Below, one piece after another: positions 4,650 to 11,540 of a stretch of DNA of 11,540 nt (its first letter is position 1; every line of letters starts with the position of its first letter). Below the pieces are notes generated by a model. The model had not been told where the DNA came from. It made no database searches and saw only the letters and a list, made by a program, of their open reading frames with translations. The position numbers and the translations under genes were made by a program. The stretch comes from Candidatus Treponema faecavium (lineage in GTDB: Bacteria > Spirochaetota > Spirochaetia > Treponematales > Treponemataceae), in contig DXHG01000040.1 in assembly GCA_019113455.1 (NCBI GenBank), positions 1 through 11,540 of the forward strand, in the 5' to 3' direction.

Positions 4650-6288
4650 TGCCTGTATCCGCCATTTGTGAGTGTGCGCTGCGTGAAAGCCATTTATGCA
4701 GCAGCTGTTCAATCGCCGCTTTTTTAAACGGCTTAATCAGAATATCGTCCATGCCCGCATCTGCGTACTGCACAAAATCGCTTGTGTCGTTGTTTGCGGT
4801 GCAGGCAATAATAATTCCTCCATATCCTGCGGCGCGCAGCTGCTTTGCCGCGTCGATGCCGTTTAAAACCGGCATCCTGATGTCCATAAAGATAACGGCA
4901 ATATCAGGATGTTCCTGCACGGCGCGCAATACTTCCGTACCGTCTGCCGCGCTGTAGGCTTCAACGCCGAGCTGCTTTAAGAATGTGAGTATCAGTTTTT
5001 GATTAAGCGTATTGTCTTCTGCAACAAGTGCAGGCTGCCTGCACTCAAGCACCGGCTGCGCCTGCGGCAGCTGCTCCGGTTCCTGCATACTGTCAAGGTC
5101 AACGGGCTGTTCGTTGCACTCGCAGAGCATATGATACGCTGCTTCATGCTTGAGCGGCTTATACACATAGCCGTTAAACCACGACAGCTCTTTCATTTTT
5201 GCTTCTCCGCCCATGCTGCCCTGCGGGATAAGCAGATACAGGTTAGCCCCGTTTATGACTTTATCGTTATTGATATATGCGGCAAGGTGCCAGCCGTCTA
5301 TCTTGGGCATAACCATATCGATAAGCGCGAGCGTAAACGGCGCGCCCTGCGCGGCGGCGGCGTGCATTTTTACGAGACACTCGGAAGCGCCGGACGCAGT
5401 GGAAATATGCTTGCAGCCAAAAAACGCCAGCTTGCGGGCAATGCTTGTCTGCGCGTGTATGTCGTCGTCTACAATGAGCACGCGCATATGTTCCTGATAT
5501 GGTATCGGCTTGGGCCAGACGTGCAGATGACTGTCGCTCTGATCAGCGGCATACGGCGGTACGGCGGGCGCTTCTGCGGGCTTGAGCGGAAGGATAACGC
5601 GGAAAAACGAACCGTGTTCCGGCGTTTCTCCCACCTGTATAATGCCTGCCATCTTGTGCGTTAAATGCTTGCAGATTGCAAGTCCCAGACCGGTACCGCC
5701 GTACTTGCGCGTTGTAGAAGCGTCTGTCTGATAGTAGTCTTCAAATATTTTTTCGCGCTTTTCTTTTGGGATGCCGATGCCTGAGTCTGCGATTTCAAAG
5801 ACGATCTTTTCTTTTGTGCAGAGGGTTCCCTTGCGGACGCTGACGGCAACATAACCTTCATGCGTAAACTTGACGGCGTTCTTCGCAAGGTTCAGGATAA
5901 TCTGCTGTATGCGCGTCGGATCTCCCCATATCCACAGCGGCAGCTCATAGTCAAAGTACGTCGTGATTTCGAGCTTTTTAGAGTACGCTTCTATGGCAAT
6001 CAGATCGGTAACCTGTTCAACCAGGTTCAGCACATTGAACGGAATATTCTCAAGCGTAAAATTATCCGACGTAAGCTTGGACATGTCGAGCATATCGTTT
6101 GCGAGCGACAGCAGCACCTCGGTGCTGAACTGTATCTGACGGATATACTCTTTTTGTTCCGCGTTCAGCTGCGTCAGGCTCAGCAGCTCCGCAGTGCCGA
6201 GTATCGTTTGCAGCGGAGTTCTGATTTCATGCATCGCATTGGCAAGAAATTTAAAATGGCTGTCCGCTTCCTGCTTTGAGTCAGGCAT
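4642..6288 (-). CDS. Hybrid histidine kinase with two receiver domains, no sensor
   Basis: A 548-residue cytosolic protein: HisKA domain with the phospho-accepting H20 (MHEIRTPLQ), HATPase domain with N137 in the N box, DSGIGIP (168-174) and GGTGLGL (197-203), then two receivers. The first (about 268-390) has D274-276, phospho-site D324 and K377, but the usual Thr/Ser after strand 4 is replaced (LLIPQG), so its switch may be impaired. The second (about 418-535) is complete: E424/D425, D469, T497 and K519. No membrane segment, PAS or GAF domain precedes H20, only 19 residues, and there is no HPt domain. The input must therefore come from a partner. It starts 29 bases after the two-receiver gene and overlaps the PHP gene at its end. 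The ATG at 6288 is the only start, since an in-frame stop lies just upstream. Confidence 0.95.
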   Translation of the reverse strand: MPDSKQEADSHFKFLANAMHEIRTPLQTILGTAELLSLTQLNAEQKEYIRQIQFSTEVLLSLANDMLDMSKLTSDNFTLENIPFNVLNLVEQVTDLIAIEAYSKKLEITTYFDYELPLWIWGDPTRIQQIILNLAKNAVKFTHEGYVAVSVRKGTLCTKEKIVFEIADSGIGIPKEKREKIFEDYYQTDASTTRKYGGTGLGLAICKHLTHKMAGIIQVGETPEHGSFFRVILPLKPAEAPAVPPYAADQSDSHLHVWPKPIPYQEHMRVLIVDDDIHAQTSIARKLAFFGCKHISTASGASECLVKMHAAAAQGAPFTLALIDMVMPKIDGWHLAAYINNDKVINGANLYLLIPQGSMGGEAKMKELSWFNGYVYKPLKHEAAYHMLCECNEQPVDLDSMQEPEQLPQAQPVLECRQPALVAEDNTLNQKLILTFLKQLGVEAYSAADGTEVLRAVQEHPDIAVIFMDIRMPVLNGIDAAKQLRAAGYGGIIIACTANNDTSDFVQYADAGMDDILIKPFKKAAIEQLLHKWLSRSAHSQMADTGND

Positions 6289-6317
6289 ATCCGATTCCGC
6301 TTACGGCTGTACGGCGA

Positions 6318-7553
6318 TTACGTGGAAAGACATTCCAGAACTTTGGTGAGAACAACGGAATTCTTGAGCGGCTTGGTGATAAACTGCCGTGCGCCCCTGC
6401 TGAGCGCTTTTTGAATGTCCGCCCGTTCCGTATCAGCTGAACATACGATAACCGGCGCCGCGTATTCCTGCGCCTTGAGCATTGTCAGTATATCGAATCC
6501 GGTAAGCTCCGGCATGATCAGGTCAAGAAATACCAGATCGTATGATTTCTGCTGTACAGCGTCTATAAAAGCTCTGCCTGATAAATACACATCACATTCG
6601 GCATGGATAGACGCAAGTATCGTTTTGAGCGACTGCGCGGTTACCGGATCATCGTCGACAACGGCTATTTTGTATGCCGTCCGCTTGGTGTTTTGTTTGG
6701 CAGGCTGCTTTTGTCCCCCAAAATGCGTTTCAACATCGGCTGACGTATCGGTATTTGTGGAAGACAAAATATTCTGCGTTATAACGTCCTGCACGCTCGA
6801 AAAGTTTTTTGTTTCGGTAAGCGAGTTGAGGATATTGGTTAAATTGGTTACGATTTCTATGCCGGCGTATCGTTCATGACCGGCGATAAAATCTGCGGTA
6901 AAAGAATCGAGCGAAAGTATCTTGAAATTCTTTTTATGGATGCGGTTGCCGTCAAGCAGCGTGTCGATGAGGTATTCAAGATTGATGCCGTCGCGGTAGC
7001 TCATGTCGATGCCGGTGAGTATGAGCACCAGTTTCGGCATGACGATGCTGTTCGCGTCGATAAGTTCGTTCACATTGTATTTGAGCAGCGCTATTTTATC
7101 CCGATTGAGACCGCGTGCTATTTCGATCATGATAATATCTTTATTCAGATGAATATCGACGATCGACTCGGTTGTGTCCATATAGCAGGAAATATGCAGG
7201 ATACTGCTTAAAAACGAAAACAGGATATCGAACTTAGTCGGCTTGTTAAAATATTTGAGGATATTAAGCCGTGCAAACAGCGCCGCGTACTGCGCGTTGA
7301 GCGGCTTGCCGATAACGATGACGGGAATTGACGCGGCGTTAGGATCTTTTGCCTTGTTCTGCATAAATGCAATCAGATTTGGAATAGATTTGTCGGCGTC
7401 TATAATGATAACGTCCGGCAGCAGCGAAAGAACGCGCGTAAAAGCGTCCCTTTTGCACTCTGCCGTTTCAACCACGACGTCTTCATCCTGCAGTTTTGCT
7501 TTCAGAAAATCACGAAACGCAGCAGGCGCGTCAATAACCAGAACTTGTTTCAT
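6318..7553 (-). CDS. Two-receiver response regulator with a STAS-like middle domain
   Basis: A 411-residue protein. Residues 1-120 look like a degenerate receiver: VLVIDAP keeps only D8 of the acid pair, D52 is the possible phospho-site, K104 is present and the Thr/Ser switch position is Gly. Residues about 129-245 read like a STAS domain (sheet-forming IVDIHLNKDIIMIEIARG, a helix, then a strand LVLILTGID and helix), judged by pattern only. A low-complexity linker leads to a complete receiver (294-411) with D300-D302, phospho-site D344, S372 and K394. No DNA-binding or enzymatic output domain is seen, so it probably acts through protein contacts and is the likely partner of the kinase 29 bases downstream. 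No Shine-Dalgarno is found before the ATG at 7553; the promoter position predicts a nearly leaderless mRNA. Confidence 0.85.
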   Translation of the reverse strand: MKQVLVIDAPAAFRDFLKAKLQDEDVVVETAECKRDAFTRVLSLLPDVIIIDADKSIPNLIAFMQNKAKDPNAASIPVIVIGKPLNAQYAALFARLNILKYFNKPTKFDILFSFLSSILHISCYMDTTESIVDIHLNKDIIMIEIARGLNRDKIALLKYNVNELIDANSIVMPKLVLILTGIDMSYRDGINLEYLIDTLLDGNRIHKKNFKILSLDSFTADFIAGHERYAGIEIVTNLTNILNSLTETKNFSSVQDVITQNILSSTNTDTSADVETHFGGQKQPAKQNTKRTAYKIAVVDDDPVTAQSLKTILASIHAECDVYLSGRAFIDAVQQKSYDLVFLDLIMPELTGFDILTMLKAQEYAAPVIVCSADTERADIQKALSRGARQFITKPLKNSVVLTKVLECLST

Positions 7554-7561
7554 ATGTTATC

Positions 7562-7590
7562 AGAATACTGTTATTCTACTCGGTTGTAAA
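7562..7590 (-). promoter_or_regulatory. Promoter of the receiver-kinase-PHP operon
   Basis: Minus-strand TTTACA (7585-7590, 5/6), 17-base spacer and TATTCT (7562-7567, 4/6) put the start near 7555, two bases before the ATG at 7553. No ribosome site is present, so a near-leaderless mRNA is predicted. Confidence 0.55.
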
Positions 7591-7722
7591 TAGGTTATTT
7601 GTACGCTGAGGCAGCGCGGGCGTTTTCCCTTTGCAGGTTTCCCTGCAATTCGATTTTTGCGTGTGCACGCGGGCTGATAGAAAAACTCCCCGCGGAACTT
7701 CCCGAGAGTATTCGCCGCTTGG

Positions 7723-7751
7723 TTGTACAGCGGCAAAAAAAGATATATACT
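7723..7751 (+). promoter_or_regulatory. Candidate promoter of the DJ-1 family gene
   Basis: TTGTAC (7723-7728, 3/6), 17-base spacer and TATACT (7746-7751, 5/6) predict a start near 7758 and a leader of about 72 bases that ends in an AGGAG site (7817-7821), 8 bases before the ATG. The rest of the divergent gap (7591-7722) holds only a short hairpin, TTGCAGG/CCTGCAA at 7631-7648. Confidence 0.45.
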
Positions 7752-7829
7752 CTGTGTCGCTGCCGCGCATGTTCGTGCGAAGGCGCTGCTGCGGCGCATA
7801 ATTTTGAGCATATGTAAGGAGACGCGAAT

Positions 7830-8423
7830 ATGAATGAGGCTATCGTTTTTTTAGCCGACGGTTTTGAAGAAATTGAGGCGCTGACGCCGGTTGACTATCT
7901 GCGGCGCGCGGGCGTTAAAGTGATAACCGCGTCGTGCAGCGGCGCGCTTATGGTAAAAGGCGCGCACGGTGTGCCGGTGCAGGCCGATATGCTTGTTGAC
8001 GAGGCGTTCGCTGTGCCGCGCCCTGAACTCGTCGTGATTCCCGGCGGTATGCCCGGCGCGGCGAACATCGCTTCGTGCGAGCAGGCGCTCGCGCTGATTC
8101 AGCGCACGCACGAGCAGGGCGGCGTGATTGCCGCGATATGCGCGTCGCCGGTAGTCGTGCTGGCCAAACTTAAGCTGCTTGCCGGCAAACGCTATACGTG
8201 CTATCCCGGCATGGAGGCGGCGCTTGAGCAGTGGGCGGGAACTGACTGGCAGGCGCTTACCGCTGGCAGCAGCAAGGTGTCTGAGCGCGTTGTAACCGAC
8301 GGAAAGCTCATAACGGGCTGCGGCCCGGGAGCGGCGGAAGAGTTTGCGCTTGAAATCGTGCGTGTAATTGCAGGAGAGCGTGTGCGCGGCGAGCTTGCAG
8401 GCGCGTGCTGTTCACGTGCGTAG
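7830..8423 (+). CDS. DJ-1/PfpI-family protein
   Basis: A 197-residue member of the DJ-1/ThiJ/PfpI superfamily, close in layout to YajL and human DJ-1. The reactive cysteine is C104 in the AAICASP elbow, and E16 in GFEEIEALTPVD occupies the place of the DJ-1 glutamate that tunes the cysteine. VVIPGGMPGA (68-77) is the conserved loop. Proposed roles in the family are oxidative-stress response, protein or nucleotide repair of glyoxal damage, and chaperone activity; which applies here cannot be read from sequence. An AGGAG ribosome site fixes the ATG at 7830. The gene is single on its strand, divergent from the receiver operon, and its last 12 bases overlap the convergent PfkB-family gene. Confidence 0.93.
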   Translation: MNEAIVFLADGFEEIEALTPVDYLRRAGVKVITASCSGALMVKGAHGVPVQADMLVDEAFAVPRPELVVIPGGMPGAANIASCEQALALIQRTHEQGGVIAAICASPVVVLAKLKLLAGKRYTCYPGMEAALEQWAGTDWQALTAGSSKVSERVVTDGKLITGCGPGAAEEFALEIVRVIAGERVRGELAGACCSRA

Positions 8424-9401
8424 CGGACGGTGCACGCTGCACAGCGGGCGGTACAGCACGGTGCGCGCGGCGCCGTGAGCAAAGGCGAGCAGGGCGGAAA
8501 GGCTCTGTTCGTCTTTTTTTTTGCCTGCTTCAAGCCAGCGCACGGCAAACGCGCCGGCAAACACGTCGCCTGCGCCGGTTGGCTCTATGGCATTCTGATT
8601 TGGTTCAGGCGGCGGCGCAAAAGACGCGCGGCTTTGTTCGCTTCCGTGCTCATACGAAACGGCGCGTGCGCCGTGTGCGCCGTCGGTTACGGTAATAAGG
8701 TATGAACCGCCGAGCAGCCGCGGTTTAAGGGCGGCGCACTCCCATTCCGCGCGGTTTGTGAATATGAGCACCTGCGAAAGCTCATTAAGCTGTGGAACCC
8801 GTGGTGCAAGCTGCGACGCGCCGTACAATGTCGCGGCGGCAATGACAAGCGTCGCGCCTGAACGCAGGCACGTTTGGTGCGCCGCATCAAACACTGCGCC
8901 GTTTGCAAGCTGCATGCCTTCGATAATAACCGCGTCTGCTTTTGCGGCGGCTTGGGCATCAAAGTCTGTTGCCGCAAGCATTGCCGCCGCTGATGGAGAC
9001 GCCGCTATCGCGTGTGCGCCCGCGCAGTTTACGATAAGGCAGCGCCCCGTGGGTTTTGTTTTAAGTGAAAGGCGCGCCTCAACGCCCGCCTGCGCGAGTT
9101 TGCGCTGCATAAAGAGTGCCGCGCTGTCGCGTCCGCCTGCCGGCGTGCTGCCCGCCGCTCCTGAAAACAGCGTGCGTGCGCCGAGCGCGGCCGCGGTTTT
9201 GAGCATATTGACGCAGGAGCCGCCGCTTTCCGCGTATTCTGTTGAACCCGCCGTGCGGCGCAGTTCGCCAAGGAGCCGCGTAAGCGCGTCAGGCTCGATA
9301 TGCGCCGCCTGCCGCACGTTAAGCGGCGGCGGGAGTGCAGCACCCTGCGGCAGTGAAAAGTAATAGTCAGCCATCGCATGGCCAATTCCGTATAAAAACA
9401 T
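8412..9401 (-). CDS. PfkB-family carbohydrate kinase
   Basis: A 329-residue ribokinase/PfkB-family kinase that should use ATP to phosphorylate a sugar or nucleoside in the cytosol. Visible signatures are YGIGHAMADYYF at the N-terminus (D12 as possible substrate ligand), the GGSCVNMLKTAAALG segment (60-74), NRAE (216-219, the NxxE Mg motif) and EPTGAGDVFAGAF (273-285) with the catalytic base D279. The substrate cannot be told. The ATG at 9401 is chosen because the glycine/Asp strand should lie right at the N-terminus; it has no Shine-Dalgarno, and the ATG at 9374 is an alternative. The in-frame ATG at 9458 lies in the hairpin after ackA and is unlikely. It follows ackA by 61 bases on the same strand. 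Its 3' end overlaps the DJ-1 family gene by 12 bases, tail to tail. Confidence 0.9.
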   Translation of the reverse strand: MFLYGIGHAMADYYFSLPQGAALPPPLNVRQAAHIEPDALTRLLGELRRTAGSTEYAESGGSCVNMLKTAAALGARTLFSGAAGSTPAGGRDSAALFMQRKLAQAGVEARLSLKTKPTGRCLIVNCAGAHAIAASPSAAAMLAATDFDAQAAAKADAVIIEGMQLANGAVFDAAHQTCLRSGATLVIAAATLYGASQLAPRVPQLNELSQVLIFTNRAEWECAALKPRLLGGSYLITVTDGAHGARAVSYEHGSEQSRASFAPPPEPNQNAIEPTGAGDVFAGAFAVRWLEAGKKKDEQSLSALLAFAHGAARTVLYRPLCSVHRPLRT

Positions 9402-9430
9402 GAAGTGTGAAAGGATTATTCGCTGCAGGA

Positions 9431-9457
9431 TGCAGGCGCCGGCAGCCGGCGCCTGCA
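9431..9457 (-). terminator. Strong hairpin after ackA
   Basis: Perfect 12-bp GC-rich stem (9431-9442 with 9446-9457) with a 3-base loop, beginning 5 bases after the ackA stop. No U-tract follows, so it may only partly end transcription or may protect the ackA mRNA end, with some readthrough into the PfkB-family gene. Confidence 0.65.
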
Positions 9458-9462
9458 CTGTA

Positions 9463-10794
9463 TTAGATTGCCAGAATGTCTTTAAGCGCGGGGTTCTTTT
9501 CCAGATCTTTTTTTAAGCCTTCCGCGCGCGCCTTGTTCACATAGTCTCTGCTCTGGAACGAGTAGGTGAAGTTTGTGTGCACGTCGTAGGTACCCATCAT
9601 GAGCGCATAAGCGTCTTCTGTCATCACGAGTTCTTCGTCCGTAGGAATAACGAATATCTTTATCGGGGAATCGTCCGCGCTGATAATGGTTTCGGCATTG
9701 CGCGTGCGGGCAAGCCTGTTCTTTTGAGGATCCAGCTTGATGCCGAGGTGCTCAAGACCGGCGCAGGCTTTTTCGCGCACCTGATACGCAAACTCGCCGA
9801 CGCCTGCGGTAAACACAACCGCGTCTATGGGGCCTATCGCAGCCATGTAGGCGCCGAAATACTTGCGCAGGCGGTAACATTCCATGTCCTGTGCCAACCG
9901 CGCGCGGCTGTCTCCGGCTTCAAGCGCCTTCTGCACATCGCGGCGGTCTACGTACTTGCCGGTAACGCCGAGGAGACCAGACTTTTTATTGAGCGCCGTA
10001 TCCATTTCAGCCGCGCTCATGCCGGTCTTGCGCATGATGTAGAACGGCAGTGCCGGATCGCAGTCGCCCGAACGGGTGCCCATGACAAGCCCTTCAAGCG
10101 GCGTAATGCCCATGCTGGTGTCAAAGCAGACGCCGTTTTTGACCGCGCACATGGAAGCGCCGTTGCCGATATGGGCGATAATGATGTTGGTGTCCTGCGG
10201 CTTTTTGTTCAAAAGCACGCTCGCGCGCTTGGCGGTGTACAGAAACGACGTGCCGTGAAAGCCGTAGCGGCGCGCGTGGTATTTTTCGTACCACTCATAG
10301 GGAACCGCGTACATGAACGATGTGTCGGGCATTGTCTGATGCCACGCGGTGTCGATGACGGCACAGTGCGGCACGTCAGGCAGCACTTTCTGCGCGGCTT
10401 CTATACCCATGATGTTGGCGGGATTGTGCAGCGGGCCTAAATCCTGCACGGAACGGAACGTATCGAGTACCTCGGGCGTAACGATGACCGATTTGGTAAA
10501 CTTATCGCCGCCGTGCAGCACGCGGTGGCCTACCGCTTTAATCACGGACATATCGGAGATAACGCCTGTGTCTTTATCCGTAATCGTCGCGATAATGAGC
10601 TCAATCGCTTCTTTGTGCGTGGGACACGCACTTTCTTTTGTGAAATCGTCCCTGCCTTTCGCGCTGTGCGTGATGGCGGAACCCGCCTGCCCCACGCGTT
10701 CAACGACGCCTGACGCCAGCACGTCTTTATGTTCCCAGTCGTATACCTGATATTTTGCGGAAGAACTGCCGCAGTTCAACGTAAGAATAACCAT
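9463..10794 (-). CDS. ackA: Acetate kinase
   Basis: A 443-residue acetate kinase (ASKHA fold), which makes ATP and acetate from acetyl phosphate and ADP, the last step of fermentative energy generation through acetyl-CoA. Key positions are N7 in LNCGSSSAKYQV, R91 (HRVLHGG), H123 (LHNP), D148 (IDTAWHQTMP), H180 (GFHGTS), R241 (GTRSGDCDP) and E388 (PTDEE). The adenosine-binding TAGVGE lies at 329-334. Typical enzymes have about 400 residues; here roughly 40 extra residues follow position 402, a Lys/Glu-rich tail of unknown role. The ATG at 10794 is the family start; the ribosome site (GGGG) is weak. A near-consensus promoter precedes it, fitting a highly expressed energy gene. No phosphotransacetylase gene is adjacent. 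Confidence 0.97.
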   Translation of the reverse strand: MVILTLNCGSSSAKYQVYDWEHKDVLASGVVERVGQAGSAITHSAKGRDDFTKESACPTHKEAIELIIATITDKDTGVISDMSVIKAVGHRVLHGGDKFTKSVIVTPEVLDTFRSVQDLGPLHNPANIMGIEAAQKVLPDVPHCAVIDTAWHQTMPDTSFMYAVPYEWYEKYHARRYGFHGTSFLYTAKRASVLLNKKPQDTNIIIAHIGNGASMCAVKNGVCFDTSMGITPLEGLVMGTRSGDCDPALPFYIMRKTGMSAAEMDTALNKKSGLLGVTGKYVDRRDVQKALEAGDSRARLAQDMECYRLRKYFGAYMAAIGPIDAVVFTAGVGEFAYQVREKACAGLEHLGIKLDPQKNRLARTRNAETIISADDSPIKIFVIPTDEELVMTEDAYALMMGTYDVHTNFTYSFQSRDYVNKARAEGLKKDLEKNPALKDILAI

Positions 10795-10830
10795 AGCAAC
10801 CCCGTAATATTGGAAGTAATATATGGAAAG

Positions 10831-10859
10831 AGTATACGGCGTTTCCGTGTTTTTGTGAA
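10831..10859 (-). promoter_or_regulatory. Promoter of ackA
   Basis: Minus-strand TTCACA (10854-10859, 5/6), exact 17-base spacer, TATACT (10831-10836, 5/6). Start near 10824, giving a leader of about 30 bases. This is the best sigma-70 type promoter in the window. Confidence 0.75.
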
Positions 10860-10923
10860 GTGAGAAAAAAGCAGGCTGCGCTCAGGAAGCAGCAAGTTAC
10901 AAACAATCAGGTACGCACCAAAT

Positions 10924-11182
10924 TTGCCGATGGCAAAATTTTAATTTGCCATTTATCGGACAGGAATTTTGCCGATGGCCAGCGGCGCACTTGCCGATTG
11001 CAAATTTTTAGTTTGCCGTCGGCAAATGAAACGTTTGCCATCGGCAAGTGTCTCGCTGGTCGACGGCAAATTTCTTACCGGATAAATGGCAAATGTAAAA
11101 TTTGCAATCGGCAAATGCGCCGTTTGCAGGCGGGAAAATTAAAATTTTCCCGCTGGCAAATTTTATATTTTCCCATCGGCAA
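10924..11182. repeat. Phased palindrome array, copy 2
   Basis: Twelve 13-bp cores of the TTGCCGNYGGCAA type centred near 10930, 10952, 10975, 10997, 11019, 11041, 11063, 11086, 11108, 11130, 11153 and 11176, at 22 or 23 bp steps. The stretch 10921-11106 is the reverse complement of 2069-2255 with about 13 differences and one gap by hand alignment. The last three units drift to TTCCCG or GGGAA halves, suggesting older or diverging copies. No gene is credible inside; 10860-10923 shows nothing recognisable. Confidence 0.85.
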
Positions 11183-11199
11183 ATTATTAGTTTAGTATG

Positions 11200-11230
11200 C
11201 AAGTTTAGGGCGCAATACGCCCTAAACTTG
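11200..11230. repeat. Perfect 13-bp hairpin of the AAGTTTAGG type
   Basis: CAAGTTTAGGGCG (11200-11212) and its exact complement (11218-11230) enclose a 5-base loop. It lies between the second array and the end of the surface protein gene and could also act as a terminator for that gene. No strong U-tract follows on either side. Confidence 0.75.
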
Positions 11231-11233
11231 ACA

Positions 11234-11254
11234 GCTTGCAGCTTTGCTGCAAGC
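11234..11254 (-). terminator. Hairpin downstream of the surface-protein gene
   Basis: Perfect 8-bp stem GCTTGCAG (11234-11241) with CTGCAAGC (11247-11254), loop of 5 bases, 19 bases after the stop at 11274 in minus-strand reading. With the 11200-11230 hairpin it makes a tandem stem pair that could end the transcript. Confidence 0.5.
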
Positions 11255-11273
11255 CCGTATGCAGACCGATAAT

Positions 11274-11540
11274 TCATGCGTGGTATTCTACGTGCAAGTT
11301 TGAGGCGCAGCGGACGCCGTCTGTTATATACACTTCTCCGTAGCCGGAGTCCTGTGCGATATTAGCCGGATTGTTGCCGATGACTTCTCCGCCGCTCATC
11401 GTGAATGTGCCGTCAACACCCACAACCACGCCGCCGCCGTTCATGTTAACGCTGTTGGCGCAGATGGTGCCGCCGGTCATTGTGAACGGGCCGTATACAT
11501 TCACACCGCCGCCTCCGATACGGGCTTTATTGGCGCAGAT
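11274..11540 (-). CDS. C-terminal end of a TMSGG-repeat surface protein (cut by window edge)
   Basis: Open to the window edge; 88 residues are visible before the TGA at 11274. The sequence is repetitive: two units of roughly 25 residues begin with ICAN, run through a GGG-V-V stretch and end in FTMTGGT or FTMSGGE. Such Gly/Thr-rich TMSGG repeats usually form a right-handed beta-helix in large secreted or outer-surface proteins of treponemes and other host-associated bacteria, and may serve in adhesion. No anchor or sorting motif is seen in the short non-repetitive tail. A GTG at 11504 could be mistaken for a start, but the repeat continues upstream without a break and no ribosome site precedes it. 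The final codons overlap a sequence related to the nearby palindromes. Confidence 0.8.
   Translation of the reverse strand: MCANKARIGGGGVNVYGPFTMTGGTICANSVNMNGGGVVVGVDGTFTMSGGEVIGNNPANIAQDSGYGEVYITDGVRCASNLHVEYHA

Noticed and set aside
7599..7817. Small open frame in the divergent gap before the DJ-1 family gene
   Set aside because: No ribosome site, no recognisable domain, and the candidate promoter of the next gene lies inside it.
2069..11106. Composite transposon bounded by the inverted arrays
   Set aside because: The enclosed genes are housekeeping (infA, ackA) and no transposase or target duplication is visible; dispersed repeats explain the arrangement better.
10924..11182. Integron attC sites
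   Set aside because: No integrase, no cassette-like genes between units, and the units are much shorter and strictly phased.

Overview
The window (about 50% GC) most likely comes from a host-associated spirochaete of the genus Treponema. This is inferred from recalled protein resemblance (the long acetate kinase, IF-1, the DksA-type protein, the TMSGG-repeat surface protein) and from the many intergenic palindromes; no search was run.

Left part (1-1852, all minus strand): a tight run of a DtxR/MntR-family metal regulator, a MarC-family membrane protein and the first 133 codons of argininosuccinate lyase (argH). Upstream lies a 56-residue FeoB-associated Cys-rich membrane protein with its own promoter and an operator-like inverted repeat. 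A 281-base gap with several inverted repeats separates it from the regulator.

Positions 1853-2413 hold no gene but contain a 41-bp palindrome and a striking array of 13-bp palindromes spaced 22-23 bp apart. Then come a membrane-anchored J-domain protein (plus), infA (minus, GTG start) and a DksA/TraR zinc-finger regulator (plus).

Middle part (3765-7553, minus strand): a signalling operon of a two-receiver protein with a STAS-like middle, a sensor-less hybrid histidine kinase with two more receivers, and a PHP-family phosphoesterase whose start overlaps the kinase stop. It ends against dksA at a bidirectional hairpin.

Right part: a DJ-1/PfpI protein (plus) whose end overlaps a convergent PfkB-family sugar kinase, which follows acetate kinase (ackA, strong promoter) on the minus strand. 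Beyond ackA lies a second, longer phased palindrome array, an inverted relative (about 93% over 187 bp by hand alignment) of the first. It is followed by two hairpins and the C-terminal end of a TMSGG-repeat surface protein that runs off the window.

The most unusual content is the pair of phased palindrome arrays, each accompanied on the same relative side by a second type of hairpin. Also notable are the iron-linked small gene with its operator, the kinase/receiver/PHP operon, and three genes whose predicted promoters imply leaderless mRNAs.
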